Of a stretch of 10,620 nt of DNA, positions 1-6,366 are shown one piece after another (positions within the stretch are counted from its first letter, which is position 1; every line of letters begins with the position of its first letter). Below the pieces are notes generated by a model. The model made no database searches and had not been told where the DNA came from. It saw only the letters and a program-made list of their open reading frames with translations. The translations under genes were made by a program, and so were the position numbers. The stretch comes from Deltaproteobacteria bacterium (GTDB taxonomy: Bacteria; Desulfobacterota; Desulfuromonadia; Desulfuromonadales; Geopsychrobacteraceae): the NCBI GenBank assembly GCA_009993495.1, contig JAACTI010000061.1, positions 1 through 10,620 of the forward strand, in the 5' to 3' direction.

Positions 1-95
1 TCGTCGTCATCAAGAAAAATATCGCGCTTTTCGATGCCACGCACCATCACATGCTGGAGAAGGCCGGGGATATCAATACGGGCTGTTCTTGGCAT
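1..95 (-). CDS. REP-associated tyrosine transposase (RAYT, Y1/IS200-like), N-terminal part, cut by window edge
   Basis: Reading the minus strand from an ATG at 95 gives 31 codons that begin MPRTARIDIPGLLQHVMVRG and continue with IEKRDIFL and DDD. This is the usual opening of Geobacter-type REP-associated Y1 transposases, which nick single-stranded DNA through a tyrosine and mobilise short palindromic elements; the HVMVRG stretch is their first beta strand. The HUH metal site and catalytic tyrosine lie beyond the left edge, so activity cannot be judged. No Shine-Dalgarno sequence is obvious before the ATG. It lies on the same strand as, and just downstream of, the truncated cheB-cheR gene, so insertion of this element is a likely cause of that truncation. 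Family assignment rests on recognition of the N-terminus only. Confidence 0.75.
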   Translation of the reverse strand, partial: MPRTARIDIPGLLQHVMVRGIEKRDIFLDDD

Positions 96-150
96 GGTGG
101 GGAAATTAGCATGGGGAAACGATTAAGTCAACTAAATTAACTGCGTCCCT
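96..150 (-). mobile_element. Likely 5' end of the transposase element, abutting truncated cheB-cheR
   Basis: The 55 bases between the transposase ATG and the stop of the cheB-cheR gene are AT-rich. On the minus strand they begin with GGGACGCAGTTAATTTAG, just after the point where CheR homology is lost (about 165). They contain a short direct repeat, TGGGGAAA, at 98-105 and 112-119. Such leaders precede RAYT genes in related genomes. The outer boundary and any target duplication cannot be set from this window because the other end is missing. Boundary is inferred. Confidence 0.35.
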
Positions 151-1176
151 CTATGGTTCCTTGGCCAGGGAATAGGCTTCCTCGCCGCTGGAGCAGCCCA
201 CCGACCAGGCGCGTAACATTCCCCCTTCCGGGCGTTTTTCGAGGAGGGCCGGAATCACCTCGGTGCGCAACCGATCCCAGGCTTCGGAATCGCGGAAAAA
301 ATTTGTGACCCCGATGAGCAGTTCCCTGAAGAGCAGTTCCACTTCTATAGAGTTGTTCTGCAGGTAGCGGACGTAGTCGGAAATTTTGCCGAGCTGGTGA
401 ATGCCCATGCGGCGTTCGATGCGGCGCTGGAGGGTGGTTCTTTTGTAGAGGGAGAAATCCTGGCCAACAGTGCTCCGCAATAAAATAATAACTTTATCCA
501 GGGCGCTCTGGTCTTTTTTCTCCATGGGACAATCGGGATCGGCGAGGACCTTGGCGTGATGCAGGTAAGCGATGATCCTTTCGGGCAGCTGATCCGCCGG
601 AGCCACCAGATCGACGAACCCGGAGGCAATGGCGCTGCGCGGCATGCTGTCGAACTTGGCCGTGGCCGGGTCTTGCACCAGCACCAGACCGCCTCTGCCC
701 TTGATTGCCTTCAGCCCCAGGGTGCCGTCTGAACCCATGCCCGAAAGAATAACCCCGATGCTGGCTTCCTGTTGATCCTCGGCCAGGGAACGCAGGAAAA
801 AATCAATGGGCAGGCGCAGGCCGCGAGGGGCGACCGGGGGGAAGAGGTGCAGCACTCCGTGGAGAATGGACAGGTCTTTATTCGGGGGGATGACATAGAC
901 AGAGTTGACCTTGACCTTCAGGTTGTCGCGCACCTGATGCACTTCCATGCCGGTTGCGCGCTGGAGCAACTCGGGCAGAATGCCTTTATGGGTCGGGTCA
1001 AGGTGTTGAACAATAACAAACGCTAGGCCGCATTTTTCCGGCACCTGCCGCAGAAACAGTTCCAGCGCTTCCAGCCCGCCTGCGGAGGCACCGATGCCGA
1101 CAATGGGAAAGGCCGGGCTCTCCTGGGGTGCTGGCTCGGCCTGCGGAGTCGTATTTTTCTGTGATGCGTTGCTCAT
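151..1176 (-). CDS. CheB methylesterase-CheR fusion protein, truncated inside the CheR methyltransferase domain
   Basis: The protein (341 aa) opens with a Pro/Gln-rich tail and a CheB domain at about residues 24-205. The three catalytic residues of the family are present: Ser31 in GIGASAGG, His58 in VQHLDP and Asp150 in GMGSDG. No receiver domain precedes it, as is usual in CheB-CheR-PAS fusions. A CheR N-terminal helical domain (about 225-277) and the start of the SAM-binding domain follow, with TNFFR at 291-295 and GCSSGEEAYS at 327-336. The reading frame then ends KEP-stop, where family members go on for at least 100 residues of methyltransferase and often PAS/kinase domains. The methyltransferase is therefore probably dead, while the esterase could still fold. 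The start ATG has GAGGCGAG just upstream. The AT-rich transposase leader begins right at the break. It could be regarded as a pseudogene; no chemoreceptor lies nearby. Confidence 0.88.
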   Translation of the reverse strand: MSNASQKNTTPQAEPAPQESPAFPIVGIGASAGGLEALELFLRQVPEKCGLAFVIVQHLDPTHKGILPELLQRATGMEVHQVRDNLKVKVNSVYVIPPNKDLSILHGVLHLFPPVAPRGLRLPIDFFLRSLAEDQQEASIGVILSGMGSDGTLGLKAIKGRGGLVLVQDPATAKFDSMPRSAIASGFVDLVAPADQLPERIIAYLHHAKVLADPDCPMEKKDQSALDKVIILLRSTVGQDFSLYKRTTLQRRIERRMGIHQLGKISDYVRYLQNNSIEVELLFRELLIGVTNFFRDSEAWDRLRTEVIPALLEKRPEGGMLRAWSVGCSSGEEAYSLAKEP

Positions 1177-1235
1177 GACTCGCCTCGGGAAATTTTCTTT
1201 TAATTAAGAGTGTATACCAGTCGTCACGAAATGTC

Positions 1236-1250
1236 CCGCAATCAATTGGG
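1236..1250 (+). promoter_or_regulatory. Candidate enhancer (upstream activator) site CCGCAATNNATTG, copy 1
   Basis: The sequence CCGCAATCAATTGGG lies about 136-150 bp before the GG of the sigma-54 promoter at 1385-1400. An ungapped relative, CCGCAATATATTGAG on the minus strand at 6512-6498, occupies the equivalent place and orientation before the other sigma-54 promoter; 12 of 15 positions agree. A sigma-54 activator of the NtrC family typically binds 80-200 bp upstream. Role is inferred from position and recurrence only. Confidence 0.35.
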
Positions 1251-1257
1251 CGGAAGA

Positions 1258-1289
1258 CGTCATATTTGGCGGTTCTGTTAAATATGACG
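1258..1289. promoter_or_regulatory. Perfect 10-bp inverted repeat upstream of sigma-54 promoter (possible activator or repressor site)
   Basis: CGTCATATTT at 1258-1267 is exactly mirrored by AAATATGACG at 1280-1289, with 12 bases between the arms and about 22 bases between arm centres, so a dimer could bind two turns apart on one DNA face. The centre is about 113 bp before the -24 GG of the promoter at 1385-1400, a normal enhancer distance. There is no T-run after it, so a terminator is unlikely. It could also act on the divergent cheB-cheR gene. Confidence 0.5.
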
Positions 1290-1384
1290 GTAGCCCCTTG
1301 CCACTTTCGCTGCTTCTCGCCAGTTGCATTTTTATTTTCGACCTATTTTCAGAAGGTTAGCTCATGGGTGTCAATAATTTTCAG

Positions 1385-1400
1385 TGGCACGTTCGTTGCG
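1385..1400 (+). promoter_or_regulatory. Sigma-54 (RpoN) -24/-12 promoter for the small membrane protein / DUF1207 operon
   Basis: TGGCACG (1385-1391), four bases, then TTGCG (1396-1400) is an almost perfect match to the RpoN consensus TGGCACG-N4-TTGCW. The invariant GG (1386-1387) and GC (1398-1399) are 12 bases apart, as required. Transcription would begin near 1411, giving a leader of about 50 nt before the ATG at 1463. Sigma-54 promoters need an AAA+ activator; one is encoded at 8642-10195. Confidence 0.8.
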
Positions 1401-1462
1401 ATTGATCAACCTTTGGATCAGCAGACATATGCGAACTCAACGACCCTGAAGGAGAGACAACC

Positions 1463-1684
1463 ATGAACCCCTACACAATCATCGGCATTATTCTCATAGG
1501 AATCGCCATCGCGGCCTTCGCCTATCAGGGGATCAGCGTTACGACCCGCGAGAAGGTTATCGACCTGGGGCCATTACAGATGTCGGCGGATAAGACCAGA
1601 ACCCTGCCACTCTCGCCGATTGTCGGCGGTCTTGCCCTGGTTGGCGGGATTGTATTGCTGGTCGCGGGGCATAAAAAGCGCTGA
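1463..1684 (+). CDS. Small two-helix inner-membrane protein of unknown function
   Basis: This is a 73-aa protein with two hydrophobic segments: residues about 5-25 (IIGIILIGIAIAAFAYQGI) and about 52-69 (IVGGLALVGGIVLLVAG). They are joined by a polar loop of some 25 residues containing TTREKVIDLGPLQ, and a basic HKKR tail presumably stays in the cytoplasm. The start has a good Shine-Dalgarno sequence (AGGAGAG) seven bases before the ATG. I recognise the general type, small proteins with a TTREKV-DLGP loop found in many delta-proteobacteria, but know no function for it. It is the first gene after the sigma-54 promoter at 1385 and is followed after 17 bases by the DUF1207 gene, so the two very likely share a transcript. 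Confidence 0.8.
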   Translation: MNPYTIIGIILIGIAIAAFAYQGISVTTREKVIDLGPLQMSADKTRTLPLSPIVGGLALVGGIVLLVAGHKKR

Positions 1685-1701
1685 ACATAATAACCTTTTT
1701 T

Positions 1702-2778
1702 ATGGGCGCTTGCCTCTTTCTGCTGCTGCTTTTGCCCTCCCCTGCCCTGGCGGTTGACCGGGGTGACGATGTCTTTCTCGCCGGTTATCTCACTTCTGTT
1801 CTGGAACAGGTACACGGCTGGGAAACGGACAGCTATGTTTTGCACATCGACGACGGGGTGGGAATCATTACCCTGTTTGTCGATGATGAGCTGCGCCGTA
1901 AATCTGCCGAAATGCTGAATTATATTGACGGCGTCAAGAGCATTACGGTGAATATTGGGCCCAAAGATCCCCCGCCGCCCGAAGCTATCCCCACCTTTCT
2001 CGGGGTTACGGGCAAATCGACCCCCTTCCCGACCGGCGACCTGTTTTCGCCCCTGATTGCCGACCCCAAACAGGCACAGTTTTTTGTGAGTATCGACTAC
2101 TTTGACACGACCGCTGAAACCTACACCATGGCGTCCGTCGGTTTCGGCGAAAATTTCGGCCTGGTGAGGTATCTGGGGGGGCGTGTAGGCAACGGCCTGC
2201 AACTGAGCGTGCAGGGCGCCCTCTTCGCCCAGTTTAACCTGGAGACCCCGTCTGCCGATCTGATCAACGCCGATTACACCATCGGCCTGCCCCTGAGCTA
2301 TCGCTATGGGAGCAATTCTCTGCGTTTGCGTTTTTATCACCAGAGCTCACACCTGGGGGACGAACTTCTGCAACAGGAGACCCCCCCGGAACGGATCAAT
2401 CTGAGCTTCGAAGCTCTTGAGCTGATTTATTCCTTCGACTGGCGCAACTGGCGTGCCTACGGCGGCGGCGAATATCTGGTTCACAAGGAACCCGCCGATC
2501 TCAAACCGGCGAGCCTCCATCTGGGTCTGGAGTATCGGGGCAAAGAGACCCTGCTGTGGAACGGTCGGCCCATCGGCGGAATCGACCTGAAGAGCCTGGA
2601 AGAACACAACTGGGCAAGGGATATCAGCGTGAAGCTCGGCCTCGAATTCGGTCATCCTAACCCCGGCCAGCGCCGCCTGCGTCTCATGGCCGAGTGGTAC
2701 CAGGGTTACGATCCGCGTGGCCAGTTTTACCACAACAAAGTGCAATACCTGGGGCTGGGAACGTCTTTGGCTTTCTGA
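1702..2778 (+). CDS. DUF1207 outer-membrane beta-barrel protein with BON-like N-terminal segment
   Basis: The 358-aa product begins with a hydrophobic signal peptide ending PSPALA, cleaved before VDRGDD. Residues about 25-85 resemble a BON-type fold (LHIDDGVGIITLFVDDELRR, then GVKSITVNI). The rest is a DUF1207 protein. The signature stretches are FGENFGLVRY, GALFAQFNLETPS, LINADYTIGLPLSYR, FYHQSSHLGDE, ERINLSFEALELIYSFDWR and GGEYLVHKEPADL. The alternating aromatic/polar pattern and the final aromatic residue (SLAF) fit an outer-membrane barrel. The molecular role of DUF1207 is unknown. The signal peptide lacks basic residues at its N-terminus and no Shine-Dalgarno is visible before this ATG, which is 17 bases after the previous stop. 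Translation is therefore probably coupled, or a non-ATG start slightly upstream (CTG at 1681) is used. Confidence 0.87.
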   Translation: MGACLFLLLLLPSPALAVDRGDDVFLAGYLTSVLEQVHGWETDSYVLHIDDGVGIITLFVDDELRRKSAEMLNYIDGVKSITVNIGPKDPPPPEAIPTFLGVTGKSTPFPTGDLFSPLIADPKQAQFFVSIDYFDTTAETYTMASVGFGENFGLVRYLGGRVGNGLQLSVQGALFAQFNLETPSADLINADYTIGLPLSYRYGSNSLRLRFYHQSSHLGDELLQQETPPERINLSFEALELIYSFDWRNWRAYGGGEYLVHKEPADLKPASLHLGLEYRGKETLLWNGRPIGGIDLKSLEEHNWARDISVKLGLEFGHPNPGQRRLRLMAEWYQGYDPRGQFYHNKVQYLGLGTSLAF

Positions 2779-2793
2779 ACTGGGTGAAAAAGA

Positions 2794-2819
2794 TAGGGGC
2801 GAAAAAATTTCCGTCCCTA
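2794..2819. terminator. Hairpin between convergent genes (bidirectional terminator)
   Basis: TAGGGGCG (2794-2801) and CGTCCCTA (2812-2819) form an 8-bp stem with one imperfect pair around a 10-base A/T loop, placed in the 54-base gap between the converging DUF1207 and OmpA-like genes. On the minus strand it is followed at once by TCTTTTTC, a fair U-tract, so it best fits the end of the OmpA-like transcript; in the plus direction the U-run is weak. Confidence 0.6.
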
Positions 2820-2832
2820 AGGAAGTCTGTCT

Positions 2833-3927
2833 TTATTTCACAATAATCTCAAAGAGAACACGCATATTTGCCTTGGCGGCGGCGGAATAAATTTCAGCAG
2901 GCGCTGCTTCATAAACCGCCGGATCGCGATGACCATAACCAATGGTATCGAGCCTGCCGGGGACAATAATTCCTTCTTCAACCAGGTAGGCTTTGACGGC
3001 CTCAGCTCTTCTCTCGCTTAATTTCTGATTGTACTCGTCGGTACCCTGCTGCGAGGTGTAGCCCGCAATGCGAATTTTGGCTTTGGGATTATCTTTTAAA
3101 AGCTGAATATTTCTTTTCAAGATGACCTTGGCCTCGGGTTTCAGGGCCGATTGGTCGAAGTCGAAATGAACATCCTCAAAGGCCAGAATAATGACCTTGG
3201 GTTCCACTGCGGCCACCAGAACTTTCTCTTCGACCTTGGGTTCTGATGCCAGAATGACAACCTTCTCTTCAACTTTGGCCACGGGTTTGGACGCTGGTTT
3301 GCTGACCGCTACCGGTGCCGGTGCCGCGGCAAAATGTGACTGCCCCCCGAAGCTGAAAACTATCCCCAGGGTTGCCTCAGGATTGTGAATTTCGTCGTCG
3401 AGAATAAGGTTATCCCGCAGATCCAGCCTCAGGGCGACATCTTTTTCAAGCCAGTATTTCGCACCGACACCATAATTGAAGACCGTCATATCATCGTCGT
3501 TAATTTTGGGGTCATAGTTCATGGCCCCGAAACCGGCAACAATGAAGGGGTTGAAATTGCTTTTGGGCAGAAAATGCAGCAGAAGATCGGCATGATAATT
3601 GATGATATCAACCCGAGAAATCGGGCTGGTAAACTGCCCCTTTTGGGTAAACGCCTGGTTTACGTCATCGACCCGGCCGCGCGTGAATTCTGTTACCCCT
3701 TCAATGCCCCAACGATCGGTAAGGTTATAGCCAATACGTCCGCCGAAGACTGGGCGGTTATTCAAATTTTGTCTGTCTTCAAAAAAGCTGTACCCGACGA
3801 AGGGGCTCAGCTCAAGGCTGCCAGCCTTTATTTCCGCGCGCGCCGCCGTTGGAAGAAGAAAAGACGTAAGGACTAATGCCAGGGCTATATTTCTGGCAAC
3901 CGAAACAAATGAAATTTTATTGTCCAT
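2833..3927 (-). CDS. OmpA-family outer-membrane protein: N-terminal beta-barrel plus C-terminal OmpA/MotB-like domain
   Basis: This is a 364-aa protein with a signal peptide (residues 1-31, ending ARA). Residues 32 to about 195 form a small outer-membrane barrel, with SPFVGYSFFE, GGRIGYNLTDRWGIEG, GVGAKYW and a final LGIVFSFGG strand. A Pro/Lys/Val linker of about 50 residues holds an imperfect EPKVEEKV repeat. An OmpA-like peptidoglycan-associating domain (about 250-364) begins VHFDFDQSALKP and contains YNQKLSERRAEAV. The Asp that contacts diaminopimelate in E. coli OmpA (GYTD) is Ser here (GYTS, 289-292), while the Arg of LSERR is kept. An AAAGGAG Shine-Dalgarno sits seven bases before the start. 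No clear promoter is seen between it and the lipoprotein gene 96 bp upstream, so it may depend on read-through past the hairpin at 3973-4007. It most likely tethers the outer membrane to the wall. Confidence 0.88.
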   Translation of the reverse strand: MDNKISFVSVARNIALALVLTSFLLPTAARAEIKAGSLELSPFVGYSFFEDRQNLNNRPVFGGRIGYNLTDRWGIEGVTEFTRGRVDDVNQAFTQKGQFTSPISRVDIINYHADLLLHFLPKSNFNPFIVAGFGAMNYDPKINDDDMTVFNYGVGAKYWLEKDVALRLDLRDNLILDDEIHNPEATLGIVFSFGGQSHFAAAPAPVAVSKPASKPVAKVEEKVVILASEPKVEEKVLVAAVEPKVIILAFEDVHFDFDQSALKPEAKVILKRNIQLLKDNPKAKIRIAGYTSQQGTDEYNQKLSERRAEAVKAYLVEEGIIVPGRLDTIGYGHRDPAVYEAAPAEIYSAAAKANMRVLFEIIVK

Positions 3928-3958
3928 ATAAAGACTCCTTTAAGGACTGAAAGTAGGT

Positions 3959-4007
3959 TTTCTCCTGAGAGAAACCAGGAGGCAGGGTAACTGCCTGCCT
4001 CCTGGTT
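3959..4007 (-). terminator. Strong hairpin after the ice-binding-like lipoprotein gene (terminator or attenuator)
   Basis: A perfect 14-bp stem (3973-3986 with 3994-4007; arms AACCAGGAGGCAGG and CCTGCCTCCTGGTT, seven-base loop) begins 17 bases after the lipoprotein stop codon on the minus strand. A second small hairpin (TTCTC-CTGA-GAGAA, about 3960-3973) abuts it. The minus-strand bases after the main stem are TCTCTCAGG, not a good U-run. It may therefore protect the mRNA end or only partly terminate, letting some transcripts run into the OmpA-like gene. Confidence 0.6.
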
Positions 4008-4023
4008 GAGTTTCTGCTGACCC

Positions 4024-6231
4024 TTAGGGCACGGTAATGGTAGTTGCGTTTAAGGTAACCGCAGTTTGCGCCAGGGCCCGGCCCGTCATTTGTGCGCCGG
4101 TATTGAAAGAAATTAAGGTTTGAGTCAACAAGTTACCTTTGAAATTGGCCGCCGTACCAAGGGTTGCCTGGCCATCAACCTGCCAGAAGATATTCTTGGC
4201 TTGTGCACCGCCGCTGAGGGTAACAATGGCGCTGTTTTCCACGGTGAGATTTTGTGAAATCTGGAAGATCCACACGTCATCGGCACCACCGGTGAGAGTG
4301 ACGCCGGCACTGGTGATGAGCACGCCGGTTCCCCATTTGTAGAGGCCGGGAGTAAGGGTCTGACCGCTGATGTCACCGGCGTACAATTCGGTAAAATCAG
4401 GCAGGGTTCTGCCGGCGGCATCGGTGAAGGCGATTTCCATGTCACTGATTGCCGTCGTCATCATGGCCGGGGTAGGTGTCGCATAATCGGCGGCGTAGAT
4501 GTTGCCGGTGACATAGGGCGAGGTTGCAAAGGTATTGCTCGAATCGGCGATCATGGCGAATCCGGTGATGAAACTCGCCGCTGAAGGGCTAATACCGAGA
4601 TCGCCAACTACGGCGGTGGCTCCCGTTGTCGAAATGGCTGATTTTGCCAAAATCGCAAAATTTCCGGCGCTACCAAGATTCACCGGCAGCGGGCCTTGGG
4701 GCAGAGTATCCGACAGCAGGGACACACTCACAGTATAGGCTTGCGTCGAAGCATCTGCGGCCGTGACGGTATAGTCGACCGGAGTGGTGAAATCGTTGGC
4801 GGTTACTCCATTGATTTGATCACTTCCGTCAACGGACAGGTTGGTCCCCGCGGTGGTGAAGTTCGCCACCAGGTTGGTCACATCGGTTCCTGAGGGCAGA
4901 GTCACCGCCACGGTTTTAGCTGCTTCGTTGATGACCCCTGGTGAACCAGGAAAACCGATAAAAGAGTAGGCGGTTAAGGCTTTGGCGGTATTCGGCGCGA
5001 GGCTGACGCTGACATCATAGTCCACCGTTGTGCCGTCTGTTGCAGTAACTGTGTAGACGACCGGATTGGTGAAGTCGTTGGCCGTTGAACCGCTCACCTG
5101 ACTGACGCCGTTAACCTTTACGCTGGTTCCGGTGGTGGCAAAGTTGGCTATCAGGTTGGTTACATCTGTTCCTGAGGGCAAGGTTACCTCAAGGGTTTTA
5201 GCTCCTTCGTTAATGACCCCTGGTGACGCGGGGAAACCGACAAAGGAGTAGGTGGTTAAGGCTTTGGCGGTATTCGGCGCGAGGCTGACGCTGACATCAT
5301 AGTCCGCCGTTGTGCCATCCGCCGCCGTAACCGTGTAGACCACCGGATTGGTGAAGTCGTTAGGGGTTACCGCGCTGGTTTGGTTCGCTGCGTTTACAGT
5401 GACACCGGTTCCCGTCGTTGCGTAGGTTGCAATCAGGGCACTGACGTCGGTTCCGTAGGGCAGAGTCAGGTTGATGGTTTTAGCTGCTTCATTGATGATT
5501 CCGGTTGCCCCGGTATAGCCGGCAAAGGAATAGGCGGTCATGGCCTTGGCTGAAGCATTTGCCGCAGGAACGCTGACGGTGACCGTATACAACTTCGTCG
5601 AAGCGTCTGCCGCCGTCACTGTGTAGACAACCGGATTAGTAAAATCATTGGCGGTTGAGCCGTTCACCTGATTGACGCCGTTAACCTTTACGCTGGTTCC
5701 GGTGGTGGCAAAGTTGGCTATCAGGTTGGTCACATCTGTTCCCGAGGGCAAGGTTACTGTAATGCTATTCGTCACTTCGTTTATGACCGCAGGTGACGCG
5801 GGGAAACCGACAAAGGAGTAGGTGGTTAAGGCTTTGGCAGTATTCGGCGCGAGGCTGACGCTTACAAGATAGTCCGCCGTTCCGCCATCCGCCGCTGTCA
5901 CTGTGTAGACGACCGGATTGGTGAAGTCGTTGGCGGTTACCGCGCTGGTTTGTTCAAGATTCCCGACCCATACACTTGACCCGGTGGTTACAAATGTCGG
6001 CGTCAAACTCGTTACATCGGTGCCGAAGGGCATTGTGACTCCGATGGCCCGCGGTCCTTCATTGATGGTTCCTGGAGCCCCATTGATGGAAAATGTGGCT
6101 AAAGTCATGGTTGATGATGTTGGTGGTTGATCCCAATCGCCGTTTCCACAGCCCGACAGGACAGTCAAAACCGCAAGAAACAAAATCAACAGGGAACAAA
6201 ATTTCGGTGCAACCCATGTTTTACTCTTCAT
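4024..6231 (-). CDS. Surface lipoprotein with five tandem beta-sandwich repeats and C-terminal DUF3494 ice-binding-like domain
   Basis: The 735-aa protein starts with a lipoprotein signal (LAVLTVLSGC, lipidated Cys28). Gly29 follows, so outer-membrane sorting is expected. Residues 42-509 are five repeats of 90-96 aa, each with SFxGxPGxINE, TLPxGTDVTNL, VNG, NDFTNPVVYTVTAADGT and YxVSVSL; they look like Ig/cadherin-type beta sandwiches (DUF5018-like). Residues 510-735 match the DUF3494 ice-binding fold: GNFAILAKSAISTTGATAV, VVGDLGISP, VTGNIYAADYATPTPA, LTPGLYKWGTGVLI, DVWIFQISQNLTV, AKNIFWQVDGQATLG and GRALAQTAVTLNATT. The family includes ice-binding and ice-adhesion proteins of polar microbes, but many members are untested and may bind other surfaces. 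The repeats would act as a stalk holding the domain away from the cell. The Shine-Dalgarno is AAAGG. A sigma-54 promoter lies at 6367-6383, about 125 nt before the start. Confidence 0.9.
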   Translation of the reverse strand: MKSKTWVAPKFCSLLILFLAVLTVLSGCGNGDWDQPPTSSTMTLATFSINGAPGTINEGPRAIGVTMPFGTDVTSLTPTFVTTGSSVWVGNLEQTSAVTANDFTNPVVYTVTAADGGTADYLVSVSLAPNTAKALTTYSFVGFPASPAVINEVTNSITVTLPSGTDVTNLIANFATTGTSVKVNGVNQVNGSTANDFTNPVVYTVTAADASTKLYTVTVSVPAANASAKAMTAYSFAGYTGATGIINEAAKTINLTLPYGTDVSALIATYATTGTGVTVNAANQTSAVTPNDFTNPVVYTVTAADGTTADYDVSVSLAPNTAKALTTYSFVGFPASPGVINEGAKTLEVTLPSGTDVTNLIANFATTGTSVKVNGVSQVSGSTANDFTNPVVYTVTATDGTTVDYDVSVSLAPNTAKALTAYSFIGFPGSPGVINEAAKTVAVTLPSGTDVTNLVANFTTAGTNLSVDGSDQINGVTANDFTTPVDYTVTAADASTQAYTVSVSLLSDTLPQGPLPVNLGSAGNFAILAKSAISTTGATAVVGDLGISPSAASFITGFAMIADSSNTFATSPYVTGNIYAADYATPTPAMMTTAISDMEIAFTDAAGRTLPDFTELYAGDISGQTLTPGLYKWGTGVLITSAGVTLTGGADDVWIFQISQNLTVENSAIVTLSGGAQAKNIFWQVDGQATLGTAANFKGNLLTQTLISFNTGAQMTGRALAQTAVTLNATTITVP
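4705..6108 (-). repeat. Five tandem repeats of about 280 bp within the lipoprotein gene
   Basis: Repeat units on the minus strand run 6108-5839, 5838-5551, 5550-5269, 5268-4987 and 4986-4705. Units 2 and 4 are the closest pair: 58 bases at 5103-5160 are identical to 5673-5730, exactly 570 bp apart. A second near-identical stretch, 5222 onward versus 5792 onward, keeps the same offset. This points to duplication or gene conversion of a two-repeat block. Copy number could vary between strains. Confidence 0.85.
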
Positions 6232-6302
6232 ATATTACCTTTCAGACAAATTTGAGCACTATTATCAATTACTTAGTTCCGCTTGTTACTGCTGCCTTAA
6301 TT

Positions 6303-6319
6303 CATCACGTCTCCTTTTT
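6303..6319 (-). promoter_or_regulatory. Strong Shine-Dalgarno before a two-codon start-stop in the lipoprotein leader
   Basis: In the predicted leader, minus strand, AAAAAGGAG (6319-6311) sits five bases before ATG-AAT-TAA (6305-6297). This is a better ribosome site than the one used by the lipoprotein gene about 70 bases downstream. It could be a minimal upstream ORF that holds ribosomes or shields the mRNA, or just chance. No known riboswitch fold was recognised around it. Confidence 0.25.
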
Positions 6320-6366
6320 AGAAAATTGGGCGTACGCATGGCGTTAATAGAGATATTTGCTGACAG

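Noticed and set aside
1266..1466. Plus-strand open frame of 66 codons before the small membrane protein gene
   Set aside because: It spans the sigma-54 promoter and part of the inverted repeat, has no Shine-Dalgarno or recognisable protein, and overlaps the next start.
1525..2340. Long minus-strand open frame (271 codons) opposite the DUF1207 gene
   Set aside because: The plus strand gives clear DUF1207 sequence; the antisense protein has no recognisable features and is a frame shadow.
3385..3876. Plus-strand open frame (163 codons) opposite the OmpA-like gene
   Set aside because: Shadow of the OmpA-like barrel coding region, with no start signals.
4705..6108. Regular repeats considered as a CRISPR-like or non-coding array
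   Set aside because: The period of about 280 bp follows protein repeats in one continuous reading frame; there are no short identical repeats with unique spacers.
6232..6360. Possible cyclic-di-GMP or similar riboswitch in the lipoprotein leader
   Set aside because: None of the conserved core sequences or a matching fold could be seen.
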